64,000 nucleotides of DNA, taken from Pseudomonas guineae (GTDB lineage: Bacteria; Pseudomonadota; Gammaproteobacteria; Pseudomonadales; Pseudomonadaceae). The DNA lies in the NCBI RefSeq assembly GCF_900113745.1, contig NZ_FOQL01000003.1, positions 310,001-374,000 of the forward strand. Direction: 5' to 3'. A program made the translations under genes and the position numbers. This document shows, one piece after another, positions 1 through 7,717 of this stretch (positions are counted from its first letter, which is position 1; each line of letters begins with the position of its first letter). The notes below the pieces were generated by a model. That model saw only the letters and a list, made by a program, of their open reading frames with translations. It made no database searches and was not told where the DNA came from.

Positions 1-42
1 GCCGACAAGCTGCGCACGTTACTGGCCTATTACAAGGTTTAG
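1..42 (+). CDS. 3' end of an unidentified gene
   Basis: An open frame enters from the left edge and ends at the TAG at 40-42. The last 13 residues are ADKLRTLLAYYKV. That is too little to assign a family. It converges on the helicase gene that ends at 192. I infer a coding frame only from the open reading and the position facing a convergent neighbour, so it could be a chance frame. Confidence 0.35.
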   Translation, partial: ADKLRTLLAYYKV

Positions 43-103
43 TCTCGACGACGGCATAACAGATAAGAGCGTAGATTTATTTTTGCGCCCTGCCCTTGGC
101 CCC

Positions 104-167
104 CTGCCGGTTACCGCCCCTAGCGAATAAGTCCTTTGGGGTGATTGCCGACTATCGTAACCGGCAG
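104..167. repeat. 11-bp perfect inverted repeat with 42-nt spacer
   Basis: CTGCCGGTTAC at 104-114 is exactly complementary to GTAACCGGCAG at 157-167. Inside it, CCCC and GGGG (about 117-120 and 138-141) can also face each other. It lies between two convergent genes. It has no T-run, so it is not an ordinary intrinsic terminator. It may be a transcript-end structure, a regulator site or a REP-like remnant. Confidence 0.5.
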
Positions 168-191
168 ATTTAGGCTGTGGATTCAACCGCT

Positions 192-2156
192 CTAAAACCG
201 TCCCCGCCCCGCTAGTACCTGCGTCGCCCCCTGGGTTTTCTGGCAGTACCAAAACACCCGGCTAACGCCACGGGTAACTGCCACATAAGCCAGACGCAGG
301 CTTTCATCCTGCATGGCTTGGTCGTAGCTGTTGTTGAAGAACCCCGAGTAGGCATAGAGCGCATTACGCAACGGATGCGGCGCGGGTGCTATGCAGTCAT
401 CGAGGATGATCGCCACCTCCGCTTGCAGGCCTTTGGCGCGGTGAATGGTGTAGGCCTTGAACGGCAGTTTTTTGTCCAGCTGCGCCGTAATGGCCTGCAA
501 CGGTTCGTTACGCCGGCTGAGCAGCAGCACGGCGTTGCGCTCAGGGCTATTGCGCTGAGCCGCGTGCGCGCATTGCTCCTGAATCTGTTTGAGCAACTCA
601 GGCAAACGGGCCTTGCTGTCGAAGCGCTGTATCAAACGTACCCCATGGTCGCCCGGTTGAATGGCCTTGATCGCCTGGCTGATTTTCGCCTGTTTATGTC
701 GCACACCATCAAGCAGCGCTTCAGCGTCACGGATGATCGGTTCGATTGAGCGGTAATTGTTGGCCAGGGTCAGCACGGCACTGTGCTTGGCTCGGCCTTT
801 ACCGGGGAAATGCTGATCGAAGTCGATAAACAGCTCCGGCGAGCTGCCGCGCCAGCCATAGATCGACTGCCAGTCATCACCAATCGCCATTAGGCTGACG
901 CTACTGCCCCGCTCGGCTTGAGCGCGCTGCACCGCCTGCAGCCACTGCACGATTTGTGGCGAGATATCTTGAAACTCGTCGATCAACAGGTGACTGAAGG
1001 GCGCTAGCACCTGCGCAGCAACGCCTTGCGCGCCCGTATTCAAACGCGCCGTGAGTTGTTGAAACGCCGCATTGAAGGTCATCAACCCTTGCTCCTGCAA
1101 GGCGCGTTCGAAGTACGGCCAGAACAGCACCAGCGCCGTGCTAAAGCTGCGCACCTGCTCCGGGCCGCTCAGCGCCTGTGGCTGCAAAGTGGCCAGGTCA
1201 ATGCCAATGCTCTCGATAAAACCAGCCTGAGCATAAAAAGCCTCATATAGCGGCATGGCACTGAACTCACCCTGCAGCTTGAAGGCATCCAGAGGCGCCT
1301 TGGGCTGGCGCTTGGCCTCATCCGACGGTATTGGCATCGGCAGCTGCAAGAGGCTGTGGACCTGCTCACGGAACACTGGCTGCTCGGCATAGCACTGCTG
1401 ATACGCCTGCTTGAGTAAGCGCTGCTGCGCCGGGCGAAGTCGGCCCGCCATCAGCGGGTTATCCAGCTCTCGCTTGGCGGCCTGGCGATCATCTAGCTGC
1501 TCGAACCAACGCGGATTATCGAGCAGGCTCTTGGCCATGCCGCCCATGGCCGAATGGAAGGTACGCACCGTCTGGCTCGCCTGGACGGCATCGAAGGGGT
1601 AGTTGAATAACCCCAGCACCTTGAGCAACTGTTCACGCAGCTCGGCGCAGGAGGCATTGGTGAAGGAAATCACTGTCAACTGTTCAGGCTTGATACCCAA
1701 GTGACAAAGCATAAAGACCACCCGCAACACCAAGGTGGTCGACTTACCCGAGCCGGCCCCGGCGAAGATGCGTGTCAGCGGATGATCGCTCAGGATCATC
1801 GCCCACTGCTCATCCGAGGGTGCGCTGAGTACGCCAGCCGTTACGGTACGGGCCACTTGCTCGCGCATGTTTTGGCTCTGCTTCGCATCGACAGCGAGCA
1901 TGGCCGGTCCGTAAATACCCTGAGCCCTGGCCGAGGTGCTGGCGCGGCGTGGTTTTGCCGCTTGCTTGGCGTTAGCGGTTTTGGGCTTAGCCGTAGCGGG
2001 CGACTTCTTGGTGCGTGCGCCAGGTTGCTTCGGCAACGCGTGCGCTTCGCGCTCGGCACGCAGGTACGCGGTGGTGTGGGGGAAGTAGCGCGCCAAGGCG
2101 GCGGCAAGCCGCCGCGTGTAGCGCTGAACAACAGATGGCATCCGCGACCCAGTCAT
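192..2156 (-). CDS. UvrD/Rep-type superfamily 1 DNA helicase
   Basis: ATP-dependent 3'-5' DNA helicase of the UvrD/Rep/PcrA class, 654 aa, presumably acting in replication repair or recombination. Visible motifs in order: Walker A AGAGSGKST (132-140), motif II LLIDEFQD (390-397), motif III GDDWQSIYGWRG (426-437), motif IV NNYRSIEP (466-473), motif V TIHRAKGLQAE (570-580) and motif VI RLAYVAVTRG (621-630). The first ~90 residues are basic and Ala/Lys/Pro-rich, probably a flexible DNA-binding tail. The start is uncertain: Met1 (2156) or Met6 would both fit and neither has a strong Shine-Dalgarno. It is shorter than UvrD (about 720 aa), so it is a separate UvrD-like paralogue rather than UvrD itself. 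Confidence 0.9.
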   Translation of the reverse strand: MTGSRMPSVVQRYTRRLAAALARYFPHTTAYLRAEREAHALPKQPGARTKKSPATAKPKTANAKQAAKPRRASTSARAQGIYGPAMLAVDAKQSQNMREQVARTVTAGVLSAPSDEQWAMILSDHPLTRIFAGAGSGKSTTLVLRVVFMLCHLGIKPEQLTVISFTNASCAELREQLLKVLGLFNYPFDAVQASQTVRTFHSAMGGMAKSLLDNPRWFEQLDDRQAAKRELDNPLMAGRLRPAQQRLLKQAYQQCYAEQPVFREQVHSLLQLPMPIPSDEAKRQPKAPLDAFKLQGEFSAMPLYEAFYAQAGFIESIGIDLATLQPQALSGPEQVRSFSTALVLFWPYFERALQEQGLMTFNAAFQQLTARLNTGAQGVAAQVLAPFSHLLIDEFQDISPQIVQWLQAVQRAQAERGSSVSLMAIGDDWQSIYGWRGSSPELFIDFDQHFPGKGRAKHSAVLTLANNYRSIEPIIRDAEALLDGVRHKQAKISQAIKAIQPGDHGVRLIQRFDSKARLPELLKQIQEQCAHAAQRNSPERNAVLLLSRRNEPLQAITAQLDKKLPFKAYTIHRAKGLQAEVAIILDDCIAPAPHPLRNALYAYSGFFNNSYDQAMQDESLRLAYVAVTRGVSRVFWYCQKTQGATQVLAGRGRF

Positions 2157-2202
2157 GTAGATAGATCGTTGAATGATATGTGCTTTTTACGCTGAGCTGG
2201 CG

Positions 2203-2243
2203 ATTGGCTGGCGTACAGACACAACGCGTGCTCACCAGCCAAT
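2203..2243. repeat. hairpin between GST and helicase genes
   Basis: ATTGGCTGG (2203-2211) and CCAGCCAAT (2235-2243) form a perfect 9-bp stem with a 23-nt loop, in the 99-bp gap between two minus-strand genes. There is no T-run on the minus strand, so it is more likely a transcript-processing or partial-termination structure than a full terminator. Confidence 0.4.
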
Positions 2244-2255
2244 GCGGATAGATAG

Positions 2256-2858
2256 TTAGTCGAGCATGCCTACATAGCGCGGGTGGCTGGTAACCCGCGC
2301 CAGCCACGTACGAATCGCCGGGAATTGCGCGAGGTCAAAGCCGCCTTCATCCGCCACGTGGGTGTAGGCATACAGTGCAATATCGGCAATCGAGAAATCC
2401 TCACCGACCAAATAGGTGGTGCGCAGCAGCTGCTTCTCCATGACCTTGAGCGCCTTGTAACCGAGCGCATGACACGCTTCGTACTCCGCGCGGCGTGCTG
2501 GCGGCAGGCCCTGATACAGCTGGATAAAGCGTGCCACCGCGACATTAGGCTCATGGCTGTATTGCTCGAAGAACTGCCACTGCAGCACCTGCGTGCGCAA
2601 GCGCGGCTCGGTCGGCAAAAACCCGCTGCCATCGGCGAGAAAATTCAGAATGGCGTTGGATTCCCACAGGCAGGTGCCGTCTTCTAGCTCCAGCACCGGG
2701 ATCTTACCGTTAGGGTTCTTCTCCAAAAACGCTTCGCTGTGGGTTTCGCCCTTGAGGATATCGATCGCTATCCACTCATAGGGCTGATCCAGCAGGTGCA
2801 GCATCAGCTTGACCTTGTAGCAGTTGCCAGAACGGTAATCGCCATACACCTTGTACAT
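2256..2858 (-). CDS. glutathione S-transferase family protein
   Basis: Cytosolic GST, 200 aa, the usual family length. The N-terminal thioredoxin-fold half carries GNCYKVKLML near residue 11, the cis-proline region GKIPVLELEDG (52-62) and the glutathione-binding WESNAIL (about 65-71). The C-terminal all-helical half contains FSIADIALYAY, the conserved N-capping motif of GST domain 2. It likely conjugates or transfers glutathione to electrophiles; the substrate is unknown. A strong Shine-Dalgarno (GAGGAGG) sits 5 nt before the ATG. The start lies 29 bp after the end of the aminotransferase gene, so the two are probably cotranscribed. Confidence 0.9.
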   Translation of the reverse strand: MYKVYGDYRSGNCYKVKLMLHLLDQPYEWIAIDILKGETHSEAFLEKNPNGKIPVLELEDGTCLWESNAILNFLADGSGFLPTEPRLRTQVLQWQFFEQYSHEPNVAVARFIQLYQGLPPARRAEYEACHALGYKALKVMEKQLLRTTYLVGEDFSIADIALYAYTHVADEGGFDLAQFPAIRTWLARVTSHPRYVGMLD

Positions 2859-2887
2859 CTCACCCTCCTCTGACTGAAGCCGCTCAA

Positions 2888-4045
2888 CTAGCTCGCTTGG
2901 GCCTGACGGATCACCTCGGCCAGCCGCTTGAGGCCTTCGCTTAAACGCTCCGGCGCCACGTGACTGAAGTTAAGTCGCAGGTGACCCGGGTGAGCGTCCG
3001 GGTCAATAAAGAAGGGTTCACCCGGCATAAACGCCACGTTCTGCGCCAGTGCAGGGGCCAGCAGGGTGCGGGTATCCAGCGGTTTCTTCAGGGTTAGCCA
3101 GAAGAACAAGCCGCCTTGAGGAATTTGCCACTCAGCCAGATCGCTGAAGTGTTCTGCCAGCACGGCCTGCATGGCATCACGGCGGATGCGGTAGAAATCA
3201 CGCAGTTCGGCCAGGTGGCCGCGATATTTCTCGCTGCCCAACCACTGCAACGCCTGCCACTGGCCGATGCGATTGGTGTGCAAATCCGCGGACTGCTTGA
3301 GGCGTAACAAGTAGGGATACAGATCCGGTGTGGCAATCAGGTAGCCGATGCGCAGCCCCGGCAGCAGGGTTTTCGACACGGTACCGGTGTAGATCCAGCT
3401 GGCTTTCTTTAAGCGGCTGACAATCGGCGTGGCGCTGCCGCCATCGAATACCAGCTCGCGATATGGCTCATCTTCAATCAGGGTCACGCCGAACTCGTCT
3501 AGCAGTGCCGCAACGGCATCGCGCTTGGCTTCGCTGTAGCGCACGGCCGAGGGGTTCTGGAAGGTTGGGATCAGATAGGCAAACGCTGGTTTATGATTTT
3601 CCAAACGCTGGCGCAACGCATCGAGCTGCGGGCCATCGGACTCCTGCGGTACGGCGATGCAATCAGCACCGAATAGCTGGAAGGCTTGCAGCGCGGCCAG
3701 ATACGTCGGTGCTTCAAGCAGCACTTCGGTACCCGGATCAATAAACAGCTTGCTGGCCAAGTCGAGGGTTTGCTGCGAACCGCTGACAATCAGCACCTGG
3801 CTGGCATCGCAGGGCACGCCCAAGGCGCGCGCTTCGGCGGCAATGGCCTCACGCAATGCCGGCTCGCCTTCACTGGTGCCGTACTGGCCCATACTCGCCG
3901 GCATCGCATCCCACTCGACCTTCGGCAGCATCGGCTCGGCAGGCAAGCCGCCGGCAAACGACATCACCTCCGGACGCTGCGCCGCAGCTAGGATTTCACG
4001 AATCAAAGAGCTTTTCAGGCGGGCAACACGTTCGGAGAAGGCCAT
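2888..4045 (-). CDS. PLP-dependent aminotransferase (fold type I)
   Basis: Aminotransferase class I/II, 385 aa, of the 2-aminoadipate/MocR-domain type but without the GntR DNA-binding domain. The PLP Schiff-base lysine is K225 in TGTVSKTLLPGLRIGY. Other family marks are GSQQTLDL (89-96), LIPTFQNPSA (158-167) and EDEPYREL (191-198). It probably transaminates an amino acid to its 2-oxo acid; the substrate cannot be read from sequence. It is divergent from the MarR gene, and a palindrome (4079-4093) in the shared gap may control both. Confidence 0.88.
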   Translation of the reverse strand: MAFSERVARLKSSLIREILAAAQRPEVMSFAGGLPAEPMLPKVEWDAMPASMGQYGTSEGEPALREAIAAEARALGVPCDASQVLIVSGSQQTLDLASKLFIDPGTEVLLEAPTYLAALQAFQLFGADCIAVPQESDGPQLDALRQRLENHKPAFAYLIPTFQNPSAVRYSEAKRDAVAALLDEFGVTLIEDEPYRELVFDGGSATPIVSRLKKASWIYTGTVSKTLLPGLRIGYLIATPDLYPYLLRLKQSADLHTNRIGQWQALQWLGSEKYRGHLAELRDFYRIRRDAMQAVLAEHFSDLAEWQIPQGGLFFWLTLKKPLDTRTLLAPALAQNVAFMPGEPFFIDPDAHPGHLRLNFSHVAPERLSEGLKRLAEVIRQAQAS

Positions 4046-4078
4046 GGATACACCGGTAGCAAAGGCAAATAAAAATAG

Positions 4079-4093
4079 GTCAAACTGTTTGAC
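4079..4093. promoter_or_regulatory. palindromic operator candidate (MarR)
   Basis: GTCAAAC-T-GTTTGAC is a perfect inverted repeat with 7-bp arms and a one-base centre. It lies in the 110-bp gap between the divergent aminotransferase and MarR genes. MarR proteins are dimers that bind palindromes of about this size, often controlling themselves and a divergent neighbour. Binding by this MarR is inference. Confidence 0.5.
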
Positions 4094-4155
4094 TGAAACT
4101 CTGGTTGCCAGAAACTACGCCGGCCACCACATATACGTCAATAGGCTTGACCTTA

Positions 4156-4590
4156 ATGATTGATTTCAAAAGCACAGCCACTCAACAAGTAGCCATGGAA
4201 GCTTTCTTCTTCGGCTACCAGGCCTTTACCGCCAAAGCCGATGAGATGCTGGCGCGCCGCGGTTTGTCACGGGTGCATCACCGCATCCTATTTTTTATCG
4301 CCAAGTACCCTGGCTTGAGCATGAAAGAACTGCTGGCTTATCTGAGCGTGAGCAAGCAGGCACTGAATACCCCACTGCGTCAGTTGCTGGAAATGGGCTT
4401 GGTGCAGAGCCTTACCGCCGAAGATGACAAGCGCAAACGTTTGCTCGGCTTTACCGCCGAAGGCACCAAGCTGGAAAAAGCGCTGCGCCGCGAACAGACC
4501 AAGCTGCTGCAGCGCGCTTTCAATGAGGCGGGTGAAGCGGCCGTCAGTGGCTGGTTGCAAGTCAACCAAACGCTAGGCAACAGCCGCTAA
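4156..4590 (+). CDS. MarR-family winged-helix regulator
   Basis: DNA-binding repressor/activator of the MarR family, 144 aa from the ATG at 4156. An upstream TTG at 4105 would add 17 residues of unlikely sequence. The winged helix-turn-helix is visible as FFIAKYPGLSMKELLAYLSV followed by the recognition helix SKQALNTPLRQL and the wing AEDDKRKRLLGFTAEG. The aromatic-rich N-terminus and the C-terminal helix would form the dimer. It is divergent from the aminotransferase/GST operon and upstream of a LysE exporter, so it may control either set. The ligand is unknown. Confidence 0.85.
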   Translation: MIDFKSTATQQVAMEAFFFGYQAFTAKADEMLARRGLSRVHHRILFFIAKYPGLSMKELLAYLSVSKQALNTPLRQLLEMGLVQSLTAEDDKRKRLLGFTAEGTKLEKALRREQTKLLQRAFNEAGEAAVSGWLQVNQTLGNSR

Positions 4591-4639
4591 CAGCAGCGCG
4601 TGCGATGGCTGACCAATGATCTGCACTTCGCTACCGTTT

Positions 4640-4679
4640 AACTGTACTGCTACTGCTAATAACCTAATCTAAACTGTAC
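4640..4679 (+). promoter_or_regulatory. direct repeat AACTGTAC upstream of lysE/benE pair
   Basis: AACTGTAC occurs at 4640-4647 and again at 4672-4679, 32 bp apart (about three helical turns), in the 171-bp gap before the LysE-type gene. Spaced direct repeats like this are typical of binding by a dimeric or tandem activator (for example MocR-type regulators). The regulator is not identified. Confidence 0.35.
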
Positions 4680-4761
4680 CGATCATTGCCTGCATCGCTG
4701 TACCGCGACGCCCTGCCTATCTGTCCCTAGGCTGTTAAGCACTGTTTATGAGTGCTGCGCC

Positions 4762-5373
4762 ATGACCCTCGAACTGTTGATTGCTTTTGTCGCGTTTGCC
4801 TTTGTCACTTCGGTGACACCTGGGCCCAACAACACCATGCTGCTTGCCTCTGGCGCCAATTTTGGCCTGCGCCGCACCTTGCCGCACATGCTGGGCATTA
4901 GCCTGGGCCTGATGCTGCTGGTGCTATCGGTCGGGCTGGGGCTTGGTCAGTTATTCGAGCAAGTGCCTGTGCTGTACAGCGTGCTGCGTTATGTCGGCGC
5001 GGCTTACCTGCTTTATCTAGCCTGGAAAATTGCCAATGCCGGCGCGCCGAACAGCCAAGCCTCAGCCAGCGGCAAACCTTTCAGCTTTCTCCAGGCCGCG
5101 GCCTTCCAGTGGGTCAACCCCAAAGCTTGGATCATGGCGATCGGGGCGATCACCACCTACACCCCGCAGGAAAATTTCGTGGTCAATGTGCTGCTAATCT
5201 CAGCACTCTTTGCAGTAGTCAATTGCCCGACCATGAGCGTCTGGACCGTGCTCGGCAGCCTGCTGCGTAACTGGCTGCAGGATGCACGACGGTTACGCAT
5301 CTTTAATATCGGTATGGCGCTGCTGTTGGTGGCATCGCTATACCCCATCATCGCGGACACGGGGCTGTTCTGA
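4762..5373 (+). CDS. LysE/RhtB-family amino-acid exporter
   Basis: Inner-membrane exporter of amino acids or derivatives, 203 aa, the standard LysE-family length. The N-terminus has the family signature VTPGPNN (residues 19-25) after the first membrane helix. A G-rich helix pair follows, and the helix after the central loop carries FQWVNPKAWIMA, another RhtB hallmark. About six membrane segments are predicted. Its stop overlaps the next start by one base (TGATG), so it is translationally coupled to the BenE-type gene. The exported compound is unknown. Confidence 0.9.
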   Translation: MTLELLIAFVAFAFVTSVTPGPNNTMLLASGANFGLRRTLPHMLGISLGLMLLVLSVGLGLGQLFEQVPVLYSVLRYVGAAYLLYLAWKIANAGAPNSQASASGKPFSFLQAAAFQWVNPKAWIMAIGAITTYTPQENFVVNVLLISALFAVVNCPTMSVWTVLGSLLRNWLQDARRLRIFNIGMALLLVASLYPIIADTGLF

Positions 5374-6575
5374 TGCACGATTTATCACCAGCCCGCTTAC
5401 GCCCTTTGGCCGACACCTCGACCTCAGCGGTCGTTGCCGGTTTTATTGCCATGCTCACCGGCTACACCAGCTCACTGGTGCTGATGTTCCAGGCAGGCCA
5501 AGCCGCCGGACTGACGGATGGCCAGATATCCTCGTGGATCTGGTCGCTGTCGATTGGCATGGCCATCTGCTGCATCGGCCTGTCACTGCGCTACCGCGCG
5601 CCGATCATGATCGCCTGGTCGACGCCCGGTGCCGCTTTGCTGATCACCAGCCTGCCCGGCGTGCCGTATGGCGAAGCCATAGGTGCCTACATCCTCGCCT
5701 CCGGATTGATCGTGCTGATCGGCTTAACCGGTACCTTCGACCGCATGATGCGGCGCATTCCCGGCTCCTTGGCGGCCGCCCTGCTGGCCGGCGTGCTGTT
5801 CAAAATTGGCCTGGAAATCTGCGTGGCCGCCGAACAGCAACCGGTGCTAGTAGTGGCCATGCTGTTAGCTTACCTACTGGGCAAACGCCTGCTGCCGCGT
5901 TATGCGGTACTCGCCGCGCTGATTGTCGGCAGCGTGCTGGCTGGGCTATTCGGCCTGCTCAATTTCGAGCAGTTCGAGTTACAACTGGCGGTGCCGGAAT
6001 GGACCACGCCAAGCTTTTCCCTCGCAGCAGCCATCAGCATCGGCATTCCGCTGTTTATCGTCGCCATGGCCTCGCAAAACCTGCCCGGCATGGCCGTGCT
6101 GCGTGCCAATGGCTATGACGTACCGGCCAGCCCACTGCTAACCACGACCGGACTGACGTCAATCTTGCTGGCCCCGTTCGGCAGCCACGGCATCCATATG
6201 GCCGCCATTAGCGCTGCCATTTGCGCCGGCCCAGAAGCCCACGAAGACCCGCAGAAACGCTACACCGCCGCCATCTGGTGCGGAGTGTTCTACGGCATAG
6301 CCGGGATTTTTGGCGCTACCTTGGCCGCACTGTTTAGCGCACTGCCGAAAGCGCTGATCCTGTCCATCGCGGCGCTAGCTCTGTTTGCCTCAATCATCGG
6401 CGGCCTGACCCAAGCCATGAGTGAACCAAAAGAGCGTGAAGCGGCGCTGATCACCTTTCTGGTGACGGCCTCGGGCATGACCTTGTTCTCGGTGGGTTCG
6501 GCCTTCTGGGGGATAGTCGCCGGCTTGCTGACCCTGGCTATTCTCAACTGGGGCAAGCAGGACGCTGATCGCTAG
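5373..6575 (+). CDS. BenE-family (benzoate/H+ symporter-like) transporter
   Basis: Polytopic membrane protein, 400 aa, of the BenE family, related to the nucleobase/sulfate transporter fold. It shows about 11-12 hydrophobic helices and the family segments SWIWSLSIGMA (48-58), MIAWSTPGAALL and LAPFGSHGIHMAAISAAIC (about 268-286). BenE proteins take up benzoate with protons. No benzoate catabolic genes lie nearby, so the real substrate may differ. The start overlaps the LysE-type stop by one base. Confidence 0.88.
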   Translation: MHDLSPARLRPLADTSTSAVVAGFIAMLTGYTSSLVLMFQAGQAAGLTDGQISSWIWSLSIGMAICCIGLSLRYRAPIMIAWSTPGAALLITSLPGVPYGEAIGAYILASGLIVLIGLTGTFDRMMRRIPGSLAAALLAGVLFKIGLEICVAAEQQPVLVVAMLLAYLLGKRLLPRYAVLAALIVGSVLAGLFGLLNFEQFELQLAVPEWTTPSFSLAAAISIGIPLFIVAMASQNLPGMAVLRANGYDVPASPLLTTTGLTSILLAPFGSHGIHMAAISAAICAGPEAHEDPQKRYTAAIWCGVFYGIAGIFGATLAALFSALPKALILSIAALALFASIIGGLTQAMSEPKEREAALITFLVTASGMTLFSVGSAFWGIVAGLLTLAILNWGKQDADR

Positions 6576-7106
6576 GTATCGCTACGCTCGATCTATCTTA
6601 CTGGTCAATGACCGGCCGAAACCGCTCCAAAGCTGCCGCTGACCACCCGTAGAAAGCGGCCCATCACTCCAGCACCAGTGCATTCTGCTCCTGAGCACAT
6701 GGGTGTGCCTTGGGGTTGTTTAGATTGGCCAAGGCTGAGCCGCGACGTCCTCAGCTTTCAGCAAAATTTCGTTTAAACAAATCCTGCACACCCTCACCGT
6801 CCCGCAGTCGAACGCCTGACGATCCAAGAATACTCGTTGTCTTAGGGTACGGCTGTCACCCGCGGCAGCTTGCTGTAGGTCTTTGCTGAATAACGATTGG
6901 CTTTTCAAGGATCACCCCGTAATCCAGCTACTACGGCTTTCACAGTGTTGCCTTGCTGAGTTGACATCGTCCAGGGCGGGCCTCAGTGAGCAATCGTTGC
7001 GCAGCCACTGTGTGTGTTGCCGTACCGACAACCCAAGCAGGTCCTGCGTAGGCTGAAATCTGATTAGAGGCTGCGCAGTGCAGTCCGACCTCTCAGGAAA
7101 ACTGCC
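6576..7106. other. 531-bp gap at the edge of the accessory block
   Basis: No gene is supported here. Short minus-strand frames exist but have no recognisable product or ribosome site. The stretch from about 7005 onwards is similar to the minus strand at 13350-13175, including a CTGTGTGTGTTGCCGT core. So the right part of this gap belongs to a duplicated upstream region of the 7107 gene. The left part shows nothing I recognise. Confidence 0.5.
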
Positions 7107-7619
7107 ATGAAAACAGCTATCACGCTCACATTTGCGCTGCTGTTGCCTGTTAACGCCTGGGCACAGCTCTCGAACAGCCCGATCCCCGATTTTACGGCAA
7201 CCGCGCTGACGGGGGAAAAAGTCAGCGCCGCCCAGTTGATCGGCCAGCCGACGATCCTGATCGTCACGCCGAGCACGGACGCCGCCAAACACACCCGCCT
7301 GTGGGCCGAAGCCTTGCGTAAGAACGTTGACCAGAGCGCGGTGCGGATCCGCGACGTGCTGGCGATCGACCTGCCGTTCTTCATGAGCGAGGAAGACGCG
7401 ATCAGCCGGGCCAAGGAAAAAATTCCGCGGCGCTACCAGGACCAGACCTGGATCTTGAACGAGGCGAGCCTTGAAAGCGCTTTGAACATCCCGCGCGACA
7501 GTGCCAAGGCATTCGTATTCGTGCTCGACGCGCAGGGCAAGGTCATCGCACGCGTCGAGGGCGCGCCGAACGAGGCCACGGTCAGCGAGGTTGAAATGGC
7601 GGTCCGCTCGACCCAGTAG
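7107..7619 (+). CDS. secreted thioredoxin/peroxiredoxin-fold protein lacking cysteines
   Basis: 170 aa with a clear signal peptide (MKTAITLTFALLLPVNAWAQ, cleavage after AWA at about residue 19), so periplasmic. The mature part reads like an AhpC/TSA-type redox fold: PIPDFTATALTGEKVSAAQL at the start, ILIV as the central strand, and AFVFVLDAQGKVIARVEG near the end. No cysteine is present anywhere, so it cannot do thiol-disulfide chemistry and may be a binding or scaffold protein. A truncated inverted copy of its upstream region and first ~25 codons lies at 13175-13350. Confidence 0.65.
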   Translation: MKTAITLTFALLLPVNAWAQLSNSPIPDFTATALTGEKVSAAQLIGQPTILIVTPSTDAAKHTRLWAEALRKNVDQSAVRIRDVLAIDLPFFMSEEDAISRAKEKIPRRYQDQTWILNEASLESALNIPRDSAKAFVFVLDAQGKVIARVEGAPNEATVSEVEMAVRSTQ

Positions 7620-7717
7620 CAGGTCGTTTTTAACGAAGTATCGGCCACGTAGGTGGTTTTTCAACAGCCTGCTAGTGCGGTGCCGGCCGACCCCAGGCTA
7701 TTCATGGAGACATCCCA

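Noticed and set aside
6720..6908. 62-codon minus-strand frame left of the accessory block, considered as a transposase or integrase remnant
   Set aside because: No transposase or recombinase motif could be recognised and there are no terminal repeats.
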